From assembly GCA_019637225.1 (NCBI GenBank), contig JAHBWC010000073.1:1-41596 (forward strand): a stretch of 41,596 bases of DNA, in the 5' to 3' direction. A program made the position numbers and the translations under genes. Positions 34,873 through 41,596 of the stretch are shown here, one piece after another. Under the pieces are notes generated by a model. The model was not told the DNA's origin. It saw only the letters and a program-made list of their open reading frames with translations, and ran no database searches. This DNA is from Labilithrix sp. GTDB taxonomy: Bacteria > Myxococcota_A > Polyangia > Polyangiales > Polyangiaceae. Position 1 is the stretch's first letter. Every line of letters begins with the position of its first letter.

Positions 34873-35718
34873 ATGGCCGAGCCGGACGTCGTGCCCGCAC
34901 TCGAGGCTCTTGGGTTCAGCTTGAACGAGTCGCGCGCCTACGCTGCGCTGCTCCAGGAGAGCCCGGCGACGGGCTACGAGGTCGGCGTTCGCGCGCAGAT
35001 CCCGCGCTCGGCCGTCTACGGCGTGCTTCGCCGACTCGTGAAGGCCGGCGCCGCGCGCTCGATCGCCGGCTCCCCCGAGCGCTTCGCGCCCGCGCCCGCC
35101 GAAGACCTCCTCGTCTTGCTTCGCAAGCGCTTCGACGCGTCGACCGAGCAGCTCGAGGAAGCGGTCCGTCGCATCGACGTCACGCCGAAGGCGCCAGACG
35201 CGTTCAGCGTCGGCGGCTACCAGCGCATCCTCGAGGAGGCGGAGCGGCTCGTCCGGGGCGCCCAGCACCGCGTCGTCGTGAGCGGCTGGCCGCGCGAGAT
35301 CGAGCAGATGACGTCGGAGCTGAAGCGCGCCGCGAAGCGTCGCGTCTACGTCGTCATCTTCTCGCACGCCGAGCTCCCGCCGCTCCCCGGCGAGGTCTTC
35401 AGCTACGGCCTCGAGGAGAAGGGTCTCGAGGAGTTCTGGAAGCACCGGCTCGTCGTCGTGGCGGACGATCGGCGCTCGCTCATCGGCGCGACCGAGATGA
35501 CCGAGACCGACAGCGCGGTGGTGAGCGAGACGCCGGCGATCGCCGAGATCGCCACGAGCCAGGTCGCGCTCGACATCACGCTCCTCTCGCAGCGGACGCA
35601 GCGCGACATCGAGGGCGTGATGGCCAAGATGCTCGGGCCGCGCGTCGGGCGCCTCGACACCTTGCTCTCGAAGCGCGACGCCGACCCTCGCACCGCGAGG
35701 CCGAAGGCCGGGCGATGA
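34873..35718 (+). CDS. TrmB-family transcriptional regulator
   Basis: Protein of 281 residues, ATG 34873. N-terminal winged helix-turn-helix (about 1-75) typical of TrmB: ALGFSLNESRAYAALLQESP, GYEVGVRAQIPRSAVYGVLRRL, followed by a coiled segment. The middle (about 118-225) is a phospholipase-D-like ligand or dimerisation fold seen in TrmB proteins (RLVRGAQHRVVVSGWPREIE, VYVVIFSHAELPPLP, KHRLVVVADDRRSLIGATE). It is divergent from the bufferin-like operon, making it the obvious candidate controller of that operon, though its stop overlaps the next gene (ATGA), so it may instead serve that one. Confidence 0.92.
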   Translation: MAEPDVVPALEALGFSLNESRAYAALLQESPATGYEVGVRAQIPRSAVYGVLRRLVKAGAARSIAGSPERFAPAPAEDLLVLLRKRFDASTEQLEEAVRRIDVTPKAPDAFSVGGYQRILEEAERLVRGAQHRVVVSGWPREIEQMTSELKRAAKRRVYVVIFSHAELPPLPGEVFSYGLEEKGLEEFWKHRLVVVADDRRSLIGATEMTETDSAVVSETPAIAEIATSQVALDITLLSQRTQRDIEGVMAKMLGPRVGRLDTLLSKRDADPRTARPKAGR

Positions 35719-37424
35719 GCGAGTCGCGGTTCCCGCCGAGAGGGTCGATCCCGCCGCGGTCGCCCTTCTCCATCCCGGCGATGCGCTCGCAGCCGGACCC
35801 ACGCGCGCCCGAGGTGGGCCGCTCGATCCTTCCGGGCGCGGTCGGCCGCTCGATCCCGCCCGGCGTGGCGCTCGGCGGGGACCCGTACGCCGACCTCCTG
35901 CGCGACACGCGCGGGCTCCGCCGCGAACAGTCCGCGGCCCGCGAGCAGTGGCTCGCCCGCGTCGACAGCGCTCGCCGCGAGGACACGCTGTTCGAGCTCG
36001 AGGTCCTGCTGAAGGGCCTCGCGTGCTTCGCAAACCCGCGAAATCACGCCGGTCCACCGCGGCGCACGGCGATCGTCGCGCAGGACTACCGCGAGCCGTT
36101 GGTCCTCGCGCGCGACGCGATGCACCGCATCGTCTACCTGTGCCGGCAGCTCCTCGGCGAGCAGGAGCGCGCGTTCGTCTTCCAGCGCTACCTCGAGATG
36201 CTCCTGCCCGACGACACCGCGCGCACGCGGCTCGTTCGCGGCGCCACGAGCCAGGACACGCCCGAGGAGTCGCTCTTCCTCCTCCGCCACGCGCTGACGA
36301 ACCTCCTCGAGGTGAGCGGCGGGATCACGCGCCTTCCGCGCGTGCCCTTCCGCTTGTTCTACGCGGCGATGTCGGTGGCGCACCGCGAGGTCTCCCAGTC
36401 GGCGTTCTTCAACCCGCTCGTGGCGCTCGAGTTCCGCCCGGAGTTCGATCGCATCACGAACCAGCGCATCCTCGAGCTGATGCGCCAGGTGCCGGGCGAG
36501 CAGGCGCGCCGGCTCGTCGCCCTGACGTTCCTCGCGCTCTTCCGGATGCTCCGCTACGTCGCGCTCCTCGAGCACGTGGTCCGCGAGCCGCGCCCGGCGG
36601 GCCTCGTCTACGTCGTGCTCAGCGTGCTCCGCTCCGACGCGCGCGCCCTCACCGACTACCTGCGAAAGCAGACCGGCCACCAGCTCGCCGAGAGCTTCGA
36701 GCGAGAGCTCTTCAAGGTTCCGGCCTCGCAGATCCGGCCACGGTACGACGAGCTCCTGGCCGAGGCCCACCGGCTCGTGGCGATCAAGGCGACGCTCGGC
36801 GGCATCGCGGCGAACGTCCGCCTCGAGCTGCGGCGCGCGTTCGAGCACGATTTCGTCTCGCCCGACGGCGGCGCGACGAGCGAGCAGCTCCGCGCCTCGG
36901 TCGCGGCGGTGGCGACGAACCTCCGGCCCGCGCTGCAGAACGCGGTCCTCGTGCTCGGCAAGGCGCTCGGCGCGCGGCTCGACGAGCACGGCGTGTTCGA
37001 CGACGTCGCCGCCAAGCGCTCGCTCTCGCTCCGGCTCCGCCGCGACGTCTGGATGTTCGCCCAGATCGTCCGAGCCTTCGCCGCGAAGGCCCGCGCGACG
37101 CCGAGCCGCGAGGACCGCTGGAGCGGCGCCTCGTCGCTGCAGTTCGTGCGCGAGTTCCTCTCCTACTTCGACGCAATGGGCTACCCGCTGCTGCGCGCCG
37201 CCGACTACCCGCGCTTCGACGCGTTCATCGCCGCGCTCTCCGCGCTCGAGGAGACCGATCTGCTCGATCCCGTGCGGCTCGAGCGCGCCGTCGGCGAAGC
37301 GGAGCGCTTCTACCTGTTTCTCTCCGAGCTGTTCGAGCAGATCGGGCAGCGCGACGAGCTCAAGGGAGTGCCCTTCGATCGGCGGCAGGCGGCCGAGGCG
37401 CTCAAGCTCTACCTCGGCGACTGA
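35715..37424 (+). CDS. Large alpha-helical hypothetical protein
   Basis: Protein of 569 residues, ATG 35715, overlapping the TrmB-family stop by 4 bases. The first 60 residues are Pro/Arg-rich and probably disordered, with a PPRG/IPP repeat (RSIPPGVALGG, VGRSILPGAVGRSIPP). The rest is almost wholly helical with many Arg and Leu: DAMHRIVYLCRQLLGEQERA, LRHALTNLLEVSGG, LRRDVWMFAQIVRAFAAKAR. No catalytic signature, signal peptide or helix long enough for the membrane. I do not recognise it. Translational coupling to a transcriptional regulator suggests a linked role. Confidence 0.8.
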   Translation: MSESRFPPRGSIPPRSPFSIPAMRSQPDPRAPEVGRSILPGAVGRSIPPGVALGGDPYADLLRDTRGLRREQSAAREQWLARVDSARREDTLFELEVLLKGLACFANPRNHAGPPRRTAIVAQDYREPLVLARDAMHRIVYLCRQLLGEQERAFVFQRYLEMLLPDDTARTRLVRGATSQDTPEESLFLLRHALTNLLEVSGGITRLPRVPFRLFYAAMSVAHREVSQSAFFNPLVALEFRPEFDRITNQRILELMRQVPGEQARRLVALTFLALFRMLRYVALLEHVVREPRPAGLVYVVLSVLRSDARALTDYLRKQTGHQLAESFERELFKVPASQIRPRYDELLAEAHRLVAIKATLGGIAANVRLELRRAFEHDFVSPDGGATSEQLRASVAAVATNLRPALQNAVLVLGKALGARLDEHGVFDDVAAKRSLSLRLRRDVWMFAQIVRAFAAKARATPSREDRWSGASSLQFVREFLSYFDAMGYPLLRAADYPRFDAFIAALSALEETDLLDPVRLERAVGEAERFYLFLSELFEQIGQRDELKGVPFDRRQAAEALKLYLGD

Positions 37425-37732
37425 AACCGAGAGCGCTCGATTTCAGCGCACATCGCCACTGTACGTCCGCATACCACCTGTCATGCGTCAGGGTGCTCGC
37501 CTGCGCCCCCCTGAACGCGCAATGCCTGGATCATTCCGCGATCCCGGCAGGCGCGGCGACGGGGCGCTGCGACTCTCGATCCAAGGCTGAGCTTGGCCGC
37601 GCTCGCCCGGACGACAAACGCACAAAAGACGAGAGGGCGCCCCCGGTTGGGGTACGCCCTCTCGTCCAAGTTGCCCGCGACCCGAGACAGCCGGGTCAAG
37701 TCAGGCAAAACAGCGATCCGGTCCCAGCGAGA
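37425..37732. other. 308-base convergent gap
   Basis: This gap lies between the stop of the helical protein (37424) and that of the H1-like gene (37733). It contains the strong terminator described at 37624-37666 serving the minus-strand gene. The remaining 200 bases carry no recognisable gene, RNA or repeat; a CCGCGATCCCGGC patch is the only dyad-like element I noted and it is weak. Confidence 0.5.
37624..37666 (-). terminator. Intrinsic terminator of the H1-like gene
   Basis: On the minus strand a perfect 12-base stem, GACGAGAGGGCG and CGCCCTCTCGTC, encloses a 15-base loop that itself can pair (CCCC and GGGG), followed directly by TTTTG. It ends about 70-105 bases after the stop of the H1-like gene. 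This is one of the clearest terminators in the window. Confidence 0.85.
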
Positions 37733-38044
37733 CTATTCCTCGCCTTCGTCCAACCCTGCGGTGGACGTGGGAGCGCCGCCCAACATCGACGGAACACCGG
37801 CCGGCGGAGCTGCTTTGCCGCGAGCCTTCTTGCTCGCGCCAGTCGCACGCTTTGCCGCGGACCGCCCAGTTTTCGCCGCCTTGGGGGCGGCTCTCCTAGC
37901 TGGTTTCTTGGCAGCCTTTCTGGCGCCACCAGCCTTCTTGGAGGCAGCGCGCTTCTTGCCGCCCGCCTTCTTCTTGGCGGTCTTGCCCGCCGCCTTCTTC
38001 GTGGTCTTCGTCTTCTTCGCGCCAGCCTTCTTCTTAGCAGCCAT
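37733..38044 (-). CDS. Lys/Ala-rich histone-H1-like DNA-binding protein
   Basis: Protein of 103 residues, ATG 38044 behind AGGAGG. About a third of residues are Lys or Arg, in AAKKKAGAKK and KKAAKKPARRA-type repeats, matching the eukaryotic H1 tail and bacterial H1-like proteins (AlgP and chlamydial Hc-type). The C-terminus is Pro/Gly-rich with acidic GLDEGEE, so the tail is reversed in charge and could modulate binding. It should bind DNA non-specifically and compact the nucleoid. It has its own promoter and terminator and is monocistronic. Confidence 0.9.
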   Translation of the reverse strand: MAAKKKAGAKKTKTTKKAAGKTAKKKAGGKKRAASKKAGGARKAAKKPARRAAPKAAKTGRSAAKRATGASKKARGKAAPPAGVPSMLGGAPTSTAGLDEGEE

Positions 38045-38551
38045 TCTTATGTCCTCCTGCAGAGGTGATCTACATGACGTATATGGTCACCTACGTTACA
38101 TGTCAAACAAAAAAACTTGACGGCTGAGCAGGCTGAGAACGCGTTCCGGTGCTGAAAGCGCCTCGGCGCGCTCCACCCCGCTGTCGGCAAAAGAGGCGCA
38201 GAGACCTCTTGATTTTCGTGTTCTGCACTAAATTTTCAGGCTCATTCGCACTACAGAGGCCGATTCCAGTTTTTCGTATGAAACTGGAGTCGCCCCGAGA
38301 GGAGCCACGGAGGGCGTACGCGCTCGCGATCGCACCTGAGCTCTTCGAAAAAAATATTTTCGATCGCGGATCGTGATCTCGAACGTGCCGTGAGAGCGAC
38401 GAGCGGCGGTTGACGTCGAAGGCGAGAGGTCGATACCGTCGTCAGCGGTTTCGGACGCGGGGCTCGCGATCGATCTTCAGCACGAGCCGCTCTCTCTACT
38501 TGTTCATCGGTTCGTCCCGCGTCGCGGGGCGACTTGAGGAGGACGACGCAC
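38045..38551. other. 507-base gap with AT-rich dyads
   Basis: Between the H1-like gene (minus) and the OmpA-type lipoprotein gene (plus). It holds the H1-like promoter (38078-38106) and two inverted repeats: GATTCCAGTTT and AAACTGGAGTC around 8 bases (38262-38291, one G-T mismatch), and TCGAAAA and TTTTCGA around AAATA (38345-38363). Base composition from 38200 to 38370 is markedly richer in A/T than the flanking genes. No protein-coding frame looks real here. Confidence 0.55.
38078..38106 (-). promoter_or_regulatory. Sigma70-type promoter of the H1-like gene
   Basis: On the minus strand, TTGACA (38106-38101) and TATACG (38083-38078) are separated by exactly 17 bases, a near-consensus -35/-10 pair. 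The start codon lies about 33 bases downstream of the -10. The pair overlaps an inverted repeat, AGGTGA and TCACCT (about 38062-38092), a possible operator. Confidence 0.75.
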
Positions 38552-39394
38552 ATGAGCAGATTCTTGGTTTGGTCGGGCGTGACCGCGCTGGCCCTCGCGC
38601 TCGCCGGTTGCGGACACACCGACGAGGAGATGGCCGCCAAGCAGCGCGAGATCGACAAGCTCGCCGCCGACTTGAAGGCCGCGAAGGCGCAGATCGCGGA
38701 CGATCAGAGCAAGTTCTCCGAGGCTCAGAACGCGATCGACAAGATGAAGGAGCAGCTGAAGCAGGCTGGCCTGTCGCTCGACAAGTCGCAGGGCGAGACG
38801 CAGAAGCTCGCGCAGGCCCTCGCGGAGTACAAGCAGCGCGCCGACCAGCTCGCGGCGATCGAGGCGCGCTTCCGCGAGCTCCGCTCGAAGCTCGACAAGC
38901 TCACTCAGTTCGGCGTCAAGGTCGTGCCGCGCAACAACCGCCTCGTCGTCCAGCTCCCCGGCGACATCCTCTTCGACTCGGGCAAGGACGAGCTGAAGCA
39001 GCAGGGCAAGGAGGTTCTCTCGCAGGTGGCCGAGGTCATCCGGGGCGACAAGGACCTCAACAACCGCTTCTTCCTCGTCGCCGGGCACACCGACAACGTG
39101 AGGTATCCGGCCGGCGGTCCCTTCAAGGACAACTGGGGCCTCTCCCTCATGCGCGCGCGCCAGGTCACGCTCTTCCTCGTGGACGACCACAAGGTCGACC
39201 CGAAGAAGAAGAACGACGTCGCGGGCGGCGGCCTGAACCCGCGCCGCTGGGCCGCCGTCGGCTACGCGGAGTTCGACCCGATCGCGGGCACGGTCGAGAC
39301 CCAGTCGAAGGACGACGGGCAGAAGAACCGCCGCGTCGAGCTGGTCGTCCAGCCCGACGTGGAGGAGATGCTGAACCTCGGCAGCATCAAGTAA
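38552..39394 (+). CDS. OmpA/Pal-family peptidoglycan-binding lipoprotein
   Basis: Protein of 280 residues, ATG 38552 after GAGGAGG; a TTG upstream in frame is rejected. Signal peptide MSRFLVWSGVTALALALAGC ends in a lipobox Cys. Residues 25-115 form a long coiled coil (KQREIDKLAADLKAAKAQIA through ALAEYKQRADQLAAIEARF). The C-terminal OmpA-like domain (about 125-270) contains GDILFDSGKDELKQQGKEVL, AGHTDN, NWGLSLMRARQVTLFL and RRVELVVQP, the residues that bind peptidoglycan diaminopimelate. It should sit at the outer membrane and span towards the wall; the coiled coil gives it extra reach. A terminator follows. Confidence 0.95.
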   Translation: MSRFLVWSGVTALALALAGCGHTDEEMAAKQREIDKLAADLKAAKAQIADDQSKFSEAQNAIDKMKEQLKQAGLSLDKSQGETQKLAQALAEYKQRADQLAAIEARFRELRSKLDKLTQFGVKVVPRNNRLVVQLPGDILFDSGKDELKQQGKEVLSQVAEVIRGDKDLNNRFFLVAGHTDNVRYPAGGPFKDNWGLSLMRARQVTLFLVDDHKVDPKKKNDVAGGGLNPRRWAAVGYAEFDPIAGTVETQSKDDGQKNRRVELVVQPDVEEMLNLGSIK

Positions 39395-39443
39395 GGCATC
39401 GCCGGCTTCGAGCCTCCAGCGCGAGGCTCGAGCCCGCCGCCGC

Positions 39444-39483
39444 GGGCCTCGGGACGAACGTCCCGGGGCCCGTCGTCGTTTTT
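39444..39483 (+). terminator. Intrinsic terminator after the OmpA-type gene
   Basis: GGGCCTCGGGAC pairs with GTCCCGGGGCCC (12 pairs, one G-T) around a GAAC loop, then GTCGTCG and TTTTT (39479-39483). It lies in the 130-base gap after the lipoprotein stop and before the Ppx/GppA gene. Confidence 0.75.
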
Positions 39484-39524
39484 CCCCGCCCACGCCACGC
39501 GCCACCCGTCGAAGGATCCCGCCC

Positions 39525-40451
39525 ATGCCCGTCGCCGCGATCGACATCGGAACCAACACCGTGCTCCTCCTCGTCGCAGAGCGTGACGAGGCCGGCGAGC
39601 TCGTCGCGCTCGAGGAGCGGGCGACCATCACGCGGCTCGGTGAAGGGGTGGACAAGACCCGCACGCTCGCGCCGGCAGCCATCGAGCGGACGAACGCCGC
39701 GATCGATCGCTACGCCGAGATCGTCGAGCGACTCGGCGTCGGGCGCGTCGACGTCGTCGGCACGAGCGCGATGCGCGACGCCGGCGGCGGCGAGGCCGTG
39801 CGCGCGCACGTGAAGGCGAAGCTCGGCGTCGAGGCGCGCACCATCTCGGGCGACGAGGAGGCCAGGCTCACCTTCGCCGGCGCGCTCAGCGGCATTCCGT
39901 CCGTCGGCGCGGCGGCGCCCGTCCGCGTCTACGACATCGGCGGCGGCAGCACGGAGGTCGTCCACGGCCAGCGCGGCCGGAGCGAGGTCTTGTTCGCGCG
40001 GAGCTACGACGTCGGCAGCGTGCGCCTGACCGAGCGCCACGTGCACAGCGATCCGCCGACCGCCGACGAGCTCGCCGCCGTGCGGGCGGACGCGCGCGCG
40101 GCCTTCGCCTCCGTGCCGGCGTTCGAGAGCGACGTGCCCCCGGTCGGGATCGCCGGGACGATGACGACCCTCGCCGCGGTCTCGTTGAAGATGCAGACCT
40201 ACGACGGCGCGCGCGTCCACGGGCTCGCGCTGCCGGTGAGCGAGATCGAGCGTGTCGTCGCCGAGCTCGCGCGCCTCCCGCTCGCCGCGCGGAGCGCCGT
40301 GCCGGGGCTCGAGCCGAAGCGCGCCGACGTCATCGTCGCGGGCGGGCTCATCACGCTCGCGTACCTCGAGCACGTCGGCGCGCGCGAGGTCATGATCTCG
40401 GACCGCGGCGTGCGCTGGGGTCTGGCCGAAGAGCTCGCGCGCACGCCGTAG
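39525..40451 (+). CDS. Ppx/GppA-family phosphatase
   Basis: Protein of 308 residues, ATG 39525. ASKHA-fold exopolyphosphatase/guanosine pentaphosphatase family. Phosphate 1 motif AAIDIGTNTVLLLV at the N-terminus, the Thr/Ser region GTSAMRDAGGG, catalytic Glu in SGDEEARLTFAGA, phosphate 2 motif VYDIGGGSTEVV and GIAGTMTTLAAVSL. The length fits the short, HD-lacking branch, as in Ppx2-like proteins, rather than the 500-residue enzymes. It would hydrolyse polyphosphate ends or pppGpp; sequence does not tell which. Confidence 0.95.
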   Translation: MPVAAIDIGTNTVLLLVAERDEAGELVALEERATITRLGEGVDKTRTLAPAAIERTNAAIDRYAEIVERLGVGRVDVVGTSAMRDAGGGEAVRAHVKAKLGVEARTISGDEEARLTFAGALSGIPSVGAAAPVRVYDIGGGSTEVVHGQRGRSEVLFARSYDVGSVRLTERHVHSDPPTADELAAVRADARAAFASVPAFESDVPPVGIAGTMTTLAAVSLKMQTYDGARVHGLALPVSEIERVVAELARLPLAARSAVPGLEPKRADVIVAGGLITLAYLEHVGAREVMISDRGVRWGLAEELARTP

Positions 40452-40991
40452 GGCTCGAGGCCGCGAGCGTCGCGGCCGCCTCACGAGGCTCCGCTCGACG
40501 ACAGGGATGGCCGTGGTGCGAGCGCTCCTCAGGATGCCCGACCAAACGGCGAGCGACGTCGCGTCGGCGTGACTCGGAGCCGACGACGACGCGACTTAAC
40601 CGGGCGCGCGAGCCGGAGGAGCTTCGATCCCTCGAACCGGTCCGTCCGGCTTTCGCGCAGCACCGATCGCCCCGACGACCCTCGAGCCCCAACGCCCGGC
40701 GGCTGGCTTGATGGAAAAGAGGCTCGCCCGCAGCCCCGAATTCGGCCCGTCTGACCTTGCGCGAGCGCTCGTTTCCTTACAAACTCCCACCAGGTCTCTG
40801 GACGCGTGGCGGCAACGCCGGCTTCGAGGTCCACGCGGCTTGAAACCCTTTTGAATCAAGGAGCTGAGAGAGGCAACAGACCCCCTGCGGGCGCGGAAAC
40901 AACGGCTTGCGACGCGGTCCCTCGGGGCAGCGCGAGAGGTCGTCTATCCGCAGAGCTAGCCCTACATGCGGCATTTTTCTGTACAAAACAT

Positions 40992-41021
40992 TTGACAGAA
41001 GAGGGGTTCTGGAACTAGAGT
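40992..41021 (+). promoter_or_regulatory. Sigma70-type promoter, probably of cdnL
   Basis: A perfect TTGACA (40992-40997) and TAGAGT (41016-41021, 4 of 6 matches) are separated by 18 bases, preceded by an A/T-rich patch (TTTTTCTGTACAAAACAT). This is the strongest plus-strand promoter seen in the window; transcription would start near 41028, about 255 bases before cdnL. Confidence 0.65.
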
Positions 41022-41216
41022 ACGCCCGCCTGAAGTTGCGGCCGAGTGGCACCGACAGCGCCGGATAGCTTGCGCCCGAATCTTTAGCCGCGGGCGCGTT
41101 CGTTCGAGAGCCGCGGGCGTGCTCCGGAAGAATGCCTGAGGTTTCGCATCACGCGAAGCCAGCAGCTCGGCGTGCGGTCTGTGCTTACGCAGTGACCTTG
41201 TAGATGAGCGATTCGC

Positions 41217-41262
41217 CGCTTCGGATTCGAAGCGACGAGTCAGTCCGGACCCGACAGGGTCC
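41217..41262 (+). promoter_or_regulatory. Two stable hairpins in the cdnL leader
   Basis: CGCTTCG-GATT-CGAAGCG (41217-41234) and GGACCC-GACA-GGGTCC (41247-41262) are both perfect inverted repeats with 4-base loops, ending 8 bases before the ribosome site GAAGGAG. They may protect the 5' end or tune translation; mechanism unknown. Confidence 0.45.
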
Positions 41263-41281
41263 AGGAAACGAAGGAGACGCT

Positions 41282-41596
41282 ATGCAGGCTGGAACGGACG
41301 TGAAGTTCAAGGTCGGTGACAAGGCGGTCTACCCCGCGCAGGGCGTAGCCGAGGTCATCAAGATCGAGGAGAAGGACATCGCGGGCAAGCGGCAGTCCTT
41401 TTACGTCCTCCGCATCATGGACACGGACCGCAAGATCATGGTCCCGGTCTCCAACGCGAGCGCGGTCGGTCTCCGTCAGGTCATCAGCGAGCAGGAGATC
41501 CGCGAGATCTTCGACATCCTCAAGGAGAGGACGATCGCGTTCGACAACCAGACGTGGAACCGCCGCTACCGCGGGTTCATGGACAAGATCAAGACG
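41282..41596 (+). CDS. cdnL: CdnL/CarD-family RNA polymerase-binding transcription factor (partial, 5' part)
   Basis: The first 105 codons from ATG 41282 are in the window; the rest lies beyond. A strong GAAGGAG precedes the start. The sequence FKVGDKAVYPAQGVAEVIKI, GKRQSFYVLRIMDTDRKIMV, SNASAVGLRQVIS and NRRYRGFMDKIKT is the CarD/CdnL N-terminal domain that binds RNA polymerase beta, followed by the beginning of the helical C-terminal domain. It closely resembles the Myxococcus CdnL, an essential factor that stabilises open complexes at rRNA and other promoters. The long structured leader suggests tight control. Confidence 0.96.
   Translation, partial: MQAGTDVKFKVGDKAVYPAQGVAEVIKIEEKDIAGKRQSFYVLRIMDTDRKIMVPVSNASAVGLRQVISEQEIREIFDILKERTIAFDNQTWNRRYRGFMDKIKT

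Larger units (their letters stand above)
40452..41281. other. 830-base gap upstream of cdnL
   Basis: The longest non-coding stretch in the window. It starts after the Ppx/GppA stop; an imperfect hairpin at 40611-40651 (AGCCGGA with TCCGGCT, then TTT) may end that transcript. From about 40970 A/T content rises and a good promoter is seen (40992-41021), giving a leader of about 255 bases before cdnL with two perfect hairpins. A direct repeat of AGCCGCGGGCG occurs near 41084 and 41108. Small open frames here do not look like protein. A small RNA is possible but unsupported. Confidence 0.5.

Noticed and set aside
40600..40660. Possible tRNA (a TTCGATCC T-loop-like string)
   Set aside because: No acceptor stem, anticodon arm or D-arm can be built around it; it fits a simple hairpin better.
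40806..41018. 70-codon frame in the gap before cdnL
   Set aside because: It overlaps the promoter elements, has no ribosome site and an uneven composition, so it is unlikely to be translated.

Overview
The window is very GC-rich and densely packed. Its gene content is that of a myxobacterium (Myxococcota; the large-genome Polyangiales/Sorangiineae type is my best guess). Pointers are a CdnL/CarD-type factor at the right edge, an AgmX/PglI-domain lipoprotein, many short Cys-rich lipoproteins, a eukaryote-like Ser/Thr kinase with a sensor domain, FHA proteins, a Lys/Ala-rich histone-H1-like protein and a phasin/PHB-type regulator. There are no rRNA, tRNA, IS or CRISPR elements, and nothing suggests a recent insertion. 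It reads as ordinary chromosome carrying several lineage-specific systems.

Layout. 1-2.7 kb: a partial conserved protein and a polytopic membrane protein on the minus strand, divergent from aspS (2.8-4.7 kb), whose product has the signature of a non-discriminating AspRS. 4.8-11.4 kb: a minus-strand block encoding a lipoprotein, a NarL-type response regulator, and three overlapping genes: a DUF4384 lipoprotein, an exported TPR-CHAT protease with a beta-barrel-like tail, and a lipoprotein with a VHL beta-like domain. 11.8-18.4 kb: lipoprotein, hypotheticals, an NtrY-like histidine kinase, a TlpA-like thioredoxin and an orphan ABC ATPase. 18.4-23.0 kb: a PHB-type regulator, an ECF sigma/anti-sigma pair, and glutathione synthetase with a double-FHA membrane protein. 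23.0-23.2 kb: tandem hexamer repeats. 23.2-29.5 kb, minus strand: a rhodanese/beta-carbonic-anhydrase-like fusion, a sensor kinase, a ferredoxin-reductase-like flavoprotein, a TPR protein, a hypothetical and a CcmE of the Cys-type. 29.7-32.4 kb: HNH nuclease, two lipoproteins, a methyltransferase. 32.5-34.7 kb: a bufferin-like RiPP operon (precursor, DUF692 enzyme, DUF2063 partner) divergent from a TrmB-like regulator. 35.7-41.6 kb: an unknown alpha-helical protein, the H1-like protein, an OmpA-type lipoprotein, a Ppx/GppA phosphatase and cdnL.

The two most interesting systems are (i) the envelope CHAT-protease operon with its VHL-like partner and adjacent regulator, which looks like an undescribed export/proteolysis or peptide-recognition module, and (ii) the bufferin-like metallopeptide operon, whose precursor is a predicted lipoprotein rather than a soluble periplasmic peptide and which has a terminator-like hairpin between precursor and enzyme genes. 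All functional statements come from reading motifs by eye; no database search was run.
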